A stretch of 11,401 nt of DNA, taken from positions 1 to 11,401 of the forward strand of contig JADHWT010000037.1 in NCBI GenBank assembly GCA_016783345.1. Direction: 5' to 3'. Positions within the stretch are counted from its first letter, which is position 1. Each line of letters opens with the position of its first letter. The translations under genes were made by a program, and so were the position numbers. The notes beneath the pieces are model-generated. The model was not told the origin of the DNA, did not search any database, and saw nothing but the letters and a program-made list of their open reading frames with translations. Of this stretch, positions 1 to 6,431 are shown one piece after another. This DNA is from Candidatus Omnitrophota bacterium. GTDB taxonomy: Bacteria; NPL-UPA2; BS750m-G34.

Positions 1-782
1 AATTACCCATGGCAGAAGAGACACAGATGGCCCACAACAATTACCTGCAGGTGTGGGTAGAGATGGGGATTGTTGGTTTCATTATCTTATTGTGGCTTGT
101 GGTCAGGTTCATAAGGATTGGTCTATGGCTTCGCCTAGGCACGCGCACTCTGGCGCAGGGCGCTTTCTGGGGAGGTATGGCATTTTTTGTGCATAGTCTT
201 GTGGATTTTGATTTCTACGTGCCCAATCTTATCTTCAGCGCATTTTTTTTGATAGGAGTGACAGCGGCCTTGAATAGTCCGGCAACAAGAACAAGAGGTT
301 CGGCGCGGAATTCGTTATATCCTATTTTGGGCGCGGTAATATTTTTGATGGTTTTCTGCAGTCAGATAAAATATATCAATTATCTCTATAGGTTTGAGAG
401 GATGGAGGGCCTTGTGGCAGAGATGGATTTTGATAAGGCAGAAGAAGAAATAAATGGGCTTCTTAAGGAGTCCAGATTTAATCCACGACTTCATTTTGAA
501 AAAGGCCGTATCAGTGAGATAAAGGCTTTCACAGGTAAAGAAAAGAGGAAGAGTGATTTTATTGATGCTGTCTATGAATATAGCCTGGCCTCTTCTCTAA
601 ATCCTTATAGAGCCAGCTATCATTTTAGACTTGGGAGGCTTTACTGGGCGCTCAGGGATGACCCGTTTTTTCGAAAGAGGGCTGTTTCGCAATTCCGCCT
701 CGCCCATGAGGCCTATCCCACGAAAAAGGAATATATAGAAATTCTTAAAAGCGCAGGTCAATATTCAGGGAATGAAAAATAG
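1..782 (+). CDS. O-antigen ligase/polymerase-like membrane protein, 3' part
   Basis: This is the C-terminal part of a polytopic inner-membrane protein. The reading frame is open to the left window edge (codons for Leu-Pro precede the first ATG at 9), so the true start lies outside. The motif AHNNYLQVWVEMGIVGF (about residues 8-24 from that ATG) is typical of the last periplasmic loop and following helix of the O-antigen ligase/Wzy_C (WaaL-like) family. HSLVDFDFYVP (62-72) is also characteristic of these proteins. Hydrophobic segments lie near 20-38, 52-87 and 103-120. The remaining ~130 residues are soluble and rich in helix with TPR-like spacing, as in ligase-like proteins that carry a periplasmic TPR tail. 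The family joins or polymerises lipid-linked glycans at the outer face of the inner membrane. Whether this one is a ligase, a polymerase or a protein glycosyltransferase cannot be told from this part. Its end overlaps the next gene by 11 bases. Confidence 0.85.
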   Translation, partial: LPMAEETQMAHNNYLQVWVEMGIVGFIILLWLVVRFIRIGLWLRLGTRTLAQGAFWGGMAFFVHSLVDFDFYVPNLIFSAFFLIGVTAALNSPATRTRGSARNSLYPILGAVIFLMVFCSQIKYINYLYRFERMEGLVAEMDFDKAEEEINGLLKESRFNPRLHFEKGRISEIKAFTGKEKRKSDFIDAVYEYSLASSLNPYRASYHFRLGRLYWALRDDPFFRKRAVSQFRLAHEAYPTKKEYIEILKSAGQYSGNEK

Positions 783-1848
783 AATAAAAGTAGTTCAGGG
801 GCTGGTCAAGAAAGACAGGCTTGATGCCTTTCTTGTTTTTTCAACTATAAATATCCGTTACCTCACCGGTTTTGAAGGAACAGCAGGGCTTTTATTGGCG
901 CTTCGGGATAAGGCTATTTTGTTTGTGGACTCAAGGTATACCCTGAAGGCCAAAAAAGAGGCAAGGGGAGTGAGGATTGTGACGGTATCCACAGGATGGC
1001 TTGGCCTAACGAATTACTTTGATGCGTTGGCTTCGCATACAGGGCTGCGAATGGGATTTGAAGAGGAACATCTAAATTACAAAAGTTTTAGGAAGTTATC
1101 TCTTCTGCTTCCGGGAGTAAGGCTCTGTCCCTATACGGGAGTTATTGAAAAACAAAGGGCATGTAAGGATAAAAAAGAAATCGCTATTATAAGAAAGAGT
1201 ATTGCCATTACTGAAAAGGCATTGGTAAGCGTCTCCCATTTTATAAAGCCGGGGATTTCTGAAAAAGAGATAGCTGATAGATTAGAACAATGCCTGCGCA
1301 AGCAAGGGGCGAGGGGAAGCAGTTTCCGCACAATAGTAGCAACCCCTCAGAATGCTAGTTCGCCCCATAGTGAGCCCGGGACAAAGACTATTCCTTCCAG
1401 GGGTCTGGTTCTCGTAGATATTGGATGCGATTATCAGGGTTATAGCTCTGACATGACCAGGCTGTTTTTATTGAATAAAATGAAACCATTCGAAAAAAAG
1501 ATTGTTCAGATTGTAGCAGAGAGCAAAAGAAAGGCAATAGGGGCTATAAGAGAGGGCAGGAGCGCGAAAGATATCGACAGTATAGGAAGAGGGGCAATAG
1601 AAAAGGCAGGTTTTGGAAAATATTTCGGGCATGGCCTTGGTCACGGCATAGGATTAAGTGTCCACGAAGAACCGGTTATATCTAAGGGCAGTGAGACTAT
1701 TTTGAAAGAGGGAATGGTTGTAACTATAGAGCCAGGGATATATCTGCCGGGTCGTTTTGGGGTGAGACTTGAGGATGTAGTTCTGGTTACAAAAAAGAGA
1801 GGGGTTAAACTAACTACTCTGCCAGATATTTTGAAAATTTTGGATTAA
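772..1848 (+). CDS. M24-family Xaa-Pro aminopeptidase (PepP/PepQ-like)
   Basis: A 358-residue cytoplasmic metallopeptidase expected to remove N-terminal residues that precede proline, or to split X-Pro dipeptides. The N-terminal ~130 residues are a creatinase-type domain (NIRYLTGFEG at 27-36, FVDSRY at 51-56). The C-terminal pita-bread domain has all five expected metal ligands: D216 (LVDIG), D227 (SSDMTR), H291 (GHGLGHGIG), E320 (TIEPG) and E334 (VRLEDVV), plus the conserved His199 in SSPHSEPG. Length is normal for short bacterial members. The start at 772 overlaps the preceding gene by 11 bases in another frame, which suggests translational coupling; only a weak purine run precedes it. In many bacteria this gene is followed by efp and then accBC, but here accB follows directly. 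The M24 assignment is firm. Aminopeptidase P versus prolidase activity is an inference. Confidence 0.93.
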   Translation: MKNRIKVVQGLVKKDRLDAFLVFSTINIRYLTGFEGTAGLLLALRDKAILFVDSRYTLKAKKEARGVRIVTVSTGWLGLTNYFDALASHTGLRMGFEEEHLNYKSFRKLSLLLPGVRLCPYTGVIEKQRACKDKKEIAIIRKSIAITEKALVSVSHFIKPGISEKEIADRLEQCLRKQGARGSSFRTIVATPQNASSPHSEPGTKTIPSRGLVLVDIGCDYQGYSSDMTRLFLLNKMKPFEKKIVQIVAESKRKAIGAIREGRSAKDIDSIGRGAIEKAGFGKYFGHGLGHGIGLSVHEEPVISKGSETILKEGMVVTIEPGIYLPGRFGVRLEDVVLVTKKRGVKLTTLPDILKILD

Positions 1849-1853
1849 ATATG

Positions 1854-1882
1854 TTGCCAAGATGGAAGGAGGGAGGTATAAT
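1854..1882 (+). promoter_or_regulatory. Sigma70-type promoter before accB
   Basis: A -35 element TTGCCA (1854-1859, five of six consensus bases) is followed after exactly 17 bases by a perfect -10 element TATAAT (1877-1882). It fills the 43-bp gap between the peptidase stop and accB. Transcription would be expected to start around 1888-1890, only 2-4 bases before the accB ATG at 1892, giving a nearly leaderless message. A GGGAGGT Shine-Dalgarno-like run (1871-1877) sits inside the spacer, 14 bases from the ATG, so it could serve only read-through transcripts. The call rests on sequence match alone. Confidence 0.55.
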
Positions 1883-1891
1883 TAAAACATT

Positions 1892-2347
1892 ATGAATTTA
1901 AAAGAATTGAAAGAATTGATAACTCTTTTCGAAGAGGCAGAGGTAACTGAACTTGAGATAGAAAGAGAAGGGATTAAGATTAGACTTAAGAAAGGAAACG
2001 ATAAAATAGATGCCCAGGCTATAGTACCCTCGGGTGCTACAGTAACCCCGGTTATTTCTGAAAAAGAAGAAAAGGTAGAAAAGAAAAAAGAGGCAGAGGA
2101 AACCCTTGTTAAGATCGAGGCACCGATGGTAGGGACATTTTACAGTTCCCCGTCTCCGGAGGCTCCTCCGTTTGTTGAAGAGGGAGCAGTTATTGAAAAA
2201 GGACAGGTGCTGTGTATTATTGAGGCCATGAAACTCATGAATGAGATAAAGTCCGAGGTCAAAGGAAAAATAAAAAAGATACTGGTAGAGAATGGCCATA
2301 CTGTTGAATTTGGAGATTCCCTATTCCTGATTGAGCCGCTAGCCTAA
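1892..2347 (+). CDS. accB: Biotin carboxyl carrier protein of acetyl-CoA carboxylase
   Basis: AccB carries the biotin that shuttles CO2 from biotin carboxylase to the carboxyltransferase, in the first committed step of fatty-acid synthesis. The 151-residue protein has the usual parts: an N-terminal helical segment (1-35, ending EIEREGIKIRL), a flexible Lys/Glu/Pro-rich linker (about 40-75), and a C-terminal biotinyl domain (about 76-150). The biotin site is EAMKLM with Lys114 as the attachment residue, followed by a typical lipoyl-like fold ending GDSLFLIE. The start is supported by the family-typical N-terminus (MNLKELKELI). The stop codon shares one base with the accC start (TAATG), so the two are coupled. 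accA and accD, for the carboxyltransferase, are not in this window. Confidence 0.96.
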   Translation: MNLKELKELITLFEEAEVTELEIEREGIKIRLKKGNDKIDAQAIVPSGATVTPVISEKEEKVEKKKEAEETLVKIEAPMVGTFYSSPSPEAPPFVEEGAVIEKGQVLCIIEAMKLMNEIKSEVKGKIKKILVENGHTVEFGDSLFLIEPLA

Positions 2348-3690
2348 TGTTTCGAAAGATTCTTATTGCCAACCGAGGGGAGATAGCTCTCCGTATCATC
2401 AGGGCCTGCAGGGAGATGGGTATCAGGACTGTAGCTGTCTATTCCAAATCTGACCGAGACAGTCTCCATGTCCGTTATGCTGATGAGGACGTCTGTATTG
2501 GTCCGGAAGCAAGCTCAGACAGTTACTTACGTATCCCAAGCATAATAAGCGCTGCGGAGATAACCGATGCAGATGCTATTCATCCGGGATATGGGTTTCT
2601 GGCTGAGAATGCACACTTTGCCGAGGTCTGTAAATCCTGTAACATAGCCTTTATCGGGCCATCTCCCAGAGTAATCCGCCTTATGGGTGATAAGAGTAAG
2701 GCAAAAAAGACTATGAGAAAGGCAGGGGTCCCTATTATCCCGGGGAGTGAAGGCCCGGTCAAGGATAAAGATGAGGCATTGGCAATTGCAGAAAAAATAG
2801 GGTATCCGGTTATTGTCAAGGCATCCGGCGGCGGAGGAGGAAGGGGAATGCGTGTTGCGCATACCAATGTAAGACTTGTTAATGCGCTTATGATGGCACA
2901 GACAGAGGCTGAGGCGAGTTTTGGAAATCCTGAGGTATATCTGGAGAAATATATTGAACAGCCGCGGCATGTGGAGTTCCAGATGTTAGGCGATAAGCAT
3001 AAGCAAGTATTTCAGATCGGGGAGAGGGATTGCACAATACAGCGGCGTTATCAGAAATTGATTGAAGAATCTCCTTCACCAGCAGTGAATGATAAACTCC
3101 GTAGAAAAATGGGAGAGGCAGCTATAAAAGGGGCCCGCTCTGTCGGGTATGAGAATGCCGGAACCATGGAGTTTCTTTTAGATAAAGACGACAAATTTTA
3201 TTTTATGGAGATGAATACCAGGCTCCAGGTGGAGCACCCGGTCACCGAGATGGTCACAGGTATAGATATAGTCAAGGAACAGATTCGTATTGCCGCAGGT
3301 GAGAAGTTAAGCTTCAAGCAGGATGCCATTCGATTCGAAGGAGTGGCCATAGAATGCCGGATTAATGCCGAGGATCCGGAGAAGAATTTTATGCCCTCCC
3401 CTGGCACTATAACAGCCTTTAATCTACCCGGCGGACCAGGGGTCAGGATAGACACCCATGTCTACCAGGGATTTTCCATATCACCGTATTATGATTCAAT
3501 GATAGCCAAACTTATTGTCCATGCACAGACGCGGAAAGAGTGTATCATGCGCATGCAGCACGCCCTTGATGAGTTTGTCATTGAAGGAGTAAAGACGACG
3601 ATCCCATTGCATCAGAAGGTTTTTCAGAGTGAGGAGTTCATGCGTGCTAAGCTCTATACTGATTTTGTAGAATCTGTTTTAGAAAAATAG
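2347..3690 (+). CDS. accC: Biotin carboxylase subunit of acetyl-CoA carboxylase
   Basis: AccC is an ATP-grasp enzyme that carboxylates biotin on AccB using ATP and bicarbonate. The 447-residue length matches the family. Visible landmarks are the N-terminal ILIANRGEIALRIIRA (5-20), HPGYGFLAEN (79-88), the ATP-binding glycine loop KASGGGGGRGMRV (158-170), RHVEFQ (207-212), RDCTIQRR (227-234), the catalytic EMNTRLQVEHPVTE (288-301) and the C-terminal domain with ECRINAEDP (336-344). One small deviation is Tyr235 in QRRYQK, where the Escherichia coli enzyme has His in QRRHQK near the nucleotide pocket. Other residues look intact, so I expect an active enzyme. The ATG overlaps the accB stop by one base. 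Confidence 0.97.
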   Translation: MFRKILIANRGEIALRIIRACREMGIRTVAVYSKSDRDSLHVRYADEDVCIGPEASSDSYLRIPSIISAAEITDADAIHPGYGFLAENAHFAEVCKSCNIAFIGPSPRVIRLMGDKSKAKKTMRKAGVPIIPGSEGPVKDKDEALAIAEKIGYPVIVKASGGGGGRGMRVAHTNVRLVNALMMAQTEAEASFGNPEVYLEKYIEQPRHVEFQMLGDKHKQVFQIGERDCTIQRRYQKLIEESPSPAVNDKLRRKMGEAAIKGARSVGYENAGTMEFLLDKDDKFYFMEMNTRLQVEHPVTEMVTGIDIVKEQIRIAAGEKLSFKQDAIRFEGVAIECRINAEDPEKNFMPSPGTITAFNLPGGPGVRIDTHVYQGFSISPYYDSMIAKLIVHAQTRKECIMRMQHALDEFVIEGVKTTIPLHQKVFQSEEFMRAKLYTDFVESVLEK

Positions 3691-3702
3691 GAGGAAGGAA
3701 AT

Positions 3703-4296
3703 ATGTGGAGTAAATTTATGGCTTTTCTGGCAACACTTATCTTTATTGCTACAGGGAGCGCGTTTCTCTTAGCGCTGGAGGGAGACTTCATCCCTTTGAG
3801 CGAGGTTCTTTCTTTTATTGATAGGGCATATACCGATTTTAGTACGCGTCTTGTCGTTATCTTTACCGGGTTAGGATTAGTTATCCTGGGATTATTTAAT
3901 ATCTACTTTGCCCTGGGAAGCTTCAGGAGAAAGTCATATGTCGCTATACGCGGGGCACAAGGCCCAATCCAGATTGCCCATAAAACTATTGAGGAACTGG
4001 TTGAAAAGGTGAGACGTGATGTCGGCGGTATAGATAAAGTATCCACACGGATTATCCATGGGAGAAGAAAGATATCGCTGGAGGTGAGGGTTTCCCTTGG
4101 CAGCGTGAGGAACGTCATTGATATCTCGAAGCGTATTCAGGGGGCTGTGAAAGAAGATGTAGAGAGGGTGCTGGGAATTACTAATCTGGGGGAGGTTAAG
4201 GTTTTCGTTAAGAAAATAACTTTAGAGAAGGGAAAAAAATATGATGATATCCTCGAGCAGAAGCAAACCTCCAGGGGGATAGAGTTACAGAGGTAA
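3703..4296 (+). CDS. Membrane-anchored Asp23/Gls24-like protein (AmaP type)
   Basis: A 197-residue protein with two predicted transmembrane helices (about 5-25 and 48-72) joined by a short loop, then a soluble domain (about 75-175). The domain order and the pattern of the soluble part (IAHKTIEELVEKVRRDVGGI, then alternating strands and a helix with VIDISKRIQ) resemble AmaP, the membrane anchor of the alkaline shock protein Asp23 in Gram-positive bacteria. No catalytic motif is visible. The start follows a strong AGGAGG (3689-3694) overlapping the accC stop, 8 bases from the ATG. In Bacillus subtilis the Asp23-family gene yqhY occupies the same place after accB-accC, so a link to acetyl-CoA carboxylase or lipid supply is reasonable but inferred. 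The C-terminal ~25 residues are charged and likely disordered. Confidence 0.75.
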   Translation: MWSKFMAFLATLIFIATGSAFLLALEGDFIPLSEVLSFIDRAYTDFSTRLVVIFTGLGLVILGLFNIYFALGSFRRKSYVAIRGAQGPIQIAHKTIEELVEKVRRDVGGIDKVSTRIIHGRRKISLEVRVSLGSVRNVIDISKRIQGAVKEDVERVLGITNLGEVKVFVKKITLEKGKKYDDILEQKQTSRGIELQR

Positions 4297-4315
4297 CCCC
4301 CGGGGTTCAGGGGTT
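4295..4315 (+). repeat. AACCCC / GGGGTT inverted and tandem repeat in the pfk leader
   Basis: AACCCC (4295-4300) is followed by two copies of GGGGTT (4302-4307 and 4310-4315). Either copy can pair with the first element, though the nearer one leaves only one base between the arms. The farther copy gives a 6-bp stem with a 9-base loop. It lies just before the AAGGAG ribosome site (4323-4328) of the phosphofructokinase gene and includes the stop of the preceding gene. There is no T-run after it, so it is not a good intrinsic terminator. A role is unproven. Confidence 0.3.
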
Positions 4316-4334
4316 AAGAAACAAGGAGAACGGG

Positions 4335-5363
4335 ATGAAAATAGGGATATTGACCGGCGGAGGGGACTGCCCAGGATTAAATGCAGTGATAAGGGCTGTG
4401 GTGAAGAGAGGCGCAGAATACGGATATGAAATATTAGGTGTAAAAAATGGGTGGAAGGGTATGCTTGAGGGAGATACTTTTCCATTAAACACAGACCATG
4501 TCTCAGAGATACTTCCACGGGGAGGCACAATACTCGGGACATCCAGGACTAACCCCACTAAGGAACCTGATGGCGTTAAGAAGATCAAAGATAATATGAA
4601 GGCCTTAAATATGGATGCACTGATAGCTGTAGGAGGTGATGATACCTTAGGCGTGGCGTATGAACTTAGTAAAGAGGGACTCAAGACCGTTGGTGTGCCG
4701 AAGACTATCGACAACGATCTTTCTGCTACTGACTATACATTTGGTTTTGATACATCTATAAATATTGTAATGGAGGCGATTGACCGTCTCCGCACTACTG
4801 CTGAGTCTCATCACAGGGTAATGGTAGTAGAGGTGATGGGCAGGCACGCCGGCTGGATTGCCACTTCCGGAGGTATGGCAGGCGGGGCTGACGCGATTCT
4901 TATCCCTGAGGTTCGTTTTAATTTAAATGAACTTTGTGAGAGTATTAAGAAAAAACACAAGGGAGGAAAGGATTTCAGCATTATAGTTGTAGCAGAGGGA
5001 GCAAAACCAATAGAGGAAAAAGAACTGGTTACACAGGATAAAAAGTTAGATGCCTTTGGGCATATCCGTCTTGGCGGAATCGGGCAGAGGATAGGCCATG
5101 CTATAGAAAAGATGACCGGATATGAGACAAGGGTTGTTGTGCTTGGACATCTACAACGAGGCGGTACACCTACGGCATTTGACAGAATACTCGGGACCCG
5201 TTTTGGCGTTAAGGCCATTGAGCTTATCAAGGAAGGGAAATTCGGCAATATGGTCAGCCTCCAGGGAAATGAAATCGTCTCTGTGCCTCTTGAGAAAGCC
5301 GTTGAAAAACTAAAGACCATAGATATGGATTTCTACGAAGTTGCCAGGACATTTTTTGCATGA
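4335..5363 (+). CDS. 6-phosphofructokinase, pyrophosphate-type signature
   Basis: A PfkA-family cytoplasmic enzyme (342 residues) that phosphorylates fructose 6-phosphate to the 1,6-bisphosphate. Conserved parts are GILTGGGDCPGLNAVIR (4-20), GTSRTNP (68-74), GGDDT (100-104), PKTIDND (122-128), MGRHAGWIA (168-176) and LGHLQRGG (270-277). Catalytic Asp126 is present. In ATP-using PfkA the two phosphoryl-donor sites read GGDGS and PGTIDND. Here they read GGDDT (Asp103) and PKTIDND (Lys123), the pair known from pyrophosphate-dependent enzymes. The donor is therefore probably PPi, and the reaction could run reversibly in glycolysis and gluconeogenesis. The start follows AAGGAG (4323-4328) with 6-base spacing. 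ATP use cannot be excluded from sequence alone. Confidence 0.95.
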   Translation: MKIGILTGGGDCPGLNAVIRAVVKRGAEYGYEILGVKNGWKGMLEGDTFPLNTDHVSEILPRGGTILGTSRTNPTKEPDGVKKIKDNMKALNMDALIAVGGDDTLGVAYELSKEGLKTVGVPKTIDNDLSATDYTFGFDTSINIVMEAIDRLRTTAESHHRVMVVEVMGRHAGWIATSGGMAGGADAILIPEVRFNLNELCESIKKKHKGGKDFSIIVVAEGAKPIEEKELVTQDKKLDAFGHIRLGGIGQRIGHAIEKMTGYETRVVVLGHLQRGGTPTAFDRILGTRFGVKAIELIKEGKFGNMVSLQGNEIVSVPLEKAVEKLKTIDMDFYEVARTFFA

Positions 5364-5384
5364 TTGTATAGGAAAGTATATAAA
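5356..5384 (+). promoter_or_regulatory. Possible weak promoter before gmhA
   Basis: TTGCAT (5356-5361) and TATAAA (5379-5384) are separated by 17 bases in the 59-bp gap between the phosphofructokinase gene and gmhA. The -10 is a good match (five of six) and the -35 is poor (three of six). A start near 5391 would put the hairpin at 5398-5414 at the very 5' end of the gmhA message. This is suggestive only. Confidence 0.3.
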
Positions 5385-5397
5385 GCGGACTTAAGCT

Positions 5398-5417
5398 ATC
5401 GGCCGAAGGCCGATTTT
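5398..5417 (+). terminator. Hairpin with short T-run between pfk and gmhA
   Basis: ATCGGCC (5398-5404) and GGCCGAT (5408-5414) form a perfect 7-bp GC-rich stem with a GAA loop, followed by TTTT from the stem end. It could be a weak intrinsic terminator for the phosphofructokinase transcript. Because it ends 8 bases before the gmhA ATG and its loop and 3' arm contain the only Shine-Dalgarno-like run (GAAGG, 5405-5409), it could instead limit gmhA translation. The T-run is short, so full termination is doubtful. Confidence 0.4.
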
Positions 5418-5422
5418 GCATA

Positions 5423-6001
5423 ATGATGAAAGAAGAAATTTTAAAAGCCCTTAAAGAAAGCATTAAAGTCAAGGAATCTGTTACTCGTGAGGTCGATGTA
5501 ATAGAGGAGATGGTGGGCGTAATTGTTAGCGCAATTAAAAACGGGAATAAGCTCCTTGTGTTTGGCAATGGCGGGAGCGCTGCAGATGCCCAGCATCTGG
5601 TAGGGGAATTAGTCGGAAGGTTCAGAATGGAGCGAAAGGCTCTTAATGCAATAGCATTGAGTACAAATACCTCTACAATCACAAGTATCGGGAATGACTA
5701 TGGCTTTGAATATATCTTCAGTAGACAAATAGAGGGACTGGCTAAGAAGGGAGATGTATGTATTGGCATCAGTACCAGCGGGAAGGCCAGCAATGTTATT
5801 GCCGGTATAAAAATGGCTAAGGATTTAGGCGTAACGACACTGGCTCTTACCGGTTGTGATGGAGGCGGGCTGGCAAAGATTAGTGATATAGCTTTGATTG
5901 TTTCCTCGGACAGTACTCCCCGTATTCAGGAAGCCCACATTGCTGTTATTCATATCATCTGCGAGCAGGTAGAGAATGGTGTTTTTGGAATCTCGCCTTA
6001 A
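5423..6001 (+). CDS. gmhA: Sedoheptulose-7-phosphate isomerase (phosphoheptose isomerase)
   Basis: GmhA converts sedoheptulose 7-phosphate to D-glycero-D-manno-heptose 7-phosphate, the first step toward ADP-heptose for the LPS inner core. The 192-residue protein is a single SIS domain of normal length. Signature segments are FGNGGSAADAQHL (47-59), GELVGRF (61-67), ISTSGKASNV (116-125) and DSTPRIQEAHIAVIH (163-177). The zinc ligands expected by analogy with E. coli GmhA, His58, Glu62, Gln169 and His177, are all in place. The start is one of two adjacent ATGs (5423 or 5426), and neither has a normally spaced Shine-Dalgarno site. The 3' end overlaps the next gene by 26 bases, another ADP-heptose gene, which strengthens the assignment. 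Confidence 0.95.
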   Translation: MMKEEILKALKESIKVKESVTREVDVIEEMVGVIVSAIKNGNKLLVFGNGGSAADAQHLVGELVGRFRMERKALNAIALSTNTSTITSIGNDYGFEYIFSRQIEGLAKKGDVCIGISTSGKASNVIAGIKMAKDLGVTTLALTGCDGGGLAKISDIALIVSSDSTPRIQEAHIAVIHIICEQVENGVFGISP

Positions 6002-6431
6002 AGTCATCCTATCTCGCGAGCGAAAAAAGGGTAAAAAGATTGTCTTTACAAATGGTTGTTTTGATATACTTCACCAAGGGCATATTAAGATATTAGAGGC
6101 GGCGAAATCTAAAGGCGATATACTGGTTGTTGGGCTAAATAGTGACAAATCGGTGAGGGGGCTTAAGGGGAAAGGCAGGCCCATTCAGGGAGAGAAGGAG
6201 AGGGCCAGGATACTGGCGAGCCTCAGGATGGTTGACTATGTTGTCATATTTAACGAATCTACTCCTTTAAGGCTTATAAAGAGCATCAAACCTGATGTAT
6301 TAGTCAAGGGAAGTGACTATAGAAATAAGAAGGTAGTTGGTGGAAAAGAAGTAAAAGAGGCCGGAGGCAAGGTATATCTTTTTCCGGTAGTAAAGGGTTA
6401 TTCAAGTACTGATATAATTAAGAAATTATAG
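5976..6431 (+). CDS. Heptose-1-phosphate adenylyltransferase (HldE C-terminal type)
   Basis: A 151-residue nucleotidyltransferase of the cytidylyltransferase-like fold, matching the stand-alone form of the C-terminal half of HldE (RfaE2/HldC). It should transfer AMP from ATP to heptose 1-phosphate, giving ADP-heptose. The core motif is VFTNGCFDILHQGHIKIL (23-40) with the catalytic HQGH at 33-36. Further typical parts are VGLNSDKSVRGLKG, RPIQGEKERA, VDYVVIF, KPDVLVKGSDY, and the C-terminal YSSTDIIKKL. It overlaps gmhA by 26 bases in a different frame, and the next gene begins directly after its stop. The kinase half of HldE and the phosphatase GmhB are not visible under their usual forms. The nucleotide specificity is inferred from family and gene context. 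Confidence 0.9.
   Translation: MVFLESRLKVILSRERKKGKKIVFTNGCFDILHQGHIKILEAAKSKGDILVVGLNSDKSVRGLKGKGRPIQGEKERARILASLRMVDYVVIFNESTPLRLIKSIKPDVLVKGSDYRNKKVVGGKEVKEAGGKVYLFPVVKGYSSTDIIKKL

Noticed and set aside
1851..1895. Tiny open frame (14 codons) between the peptidase and accB, its stop overlapping the accB ATG
   Set aside because: It could be a coupling leader peptide, but it has no ribosome site and overlaps the better-supported promoter elements. Chance is the simpler reading.
1898..2299. Open frame on the - strand across accB (133 codons)
   Set aside because: It mirrors accB, has a Phe/Leu/Tyr-rich composition typical of the antisense of Lys/Glu-rich coding DNA, and shows no family motif.
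3043..3063. His-to-Tyr change in the AccC QRRHQK motif as a sign of lost activity
   Set aside because: All other ATP-grasp and catalytic residues are present, and the position is known to vary among related carboxylases, so it is noted only as a small deviation.
4811..5320. Open frame on the - strand across the phosphofructokinase gene (169 codons)
   Set aside because: It lies fully inside a gene with complete conserved motifs, is Ser/Pro-rich and matches nothing I recognise.
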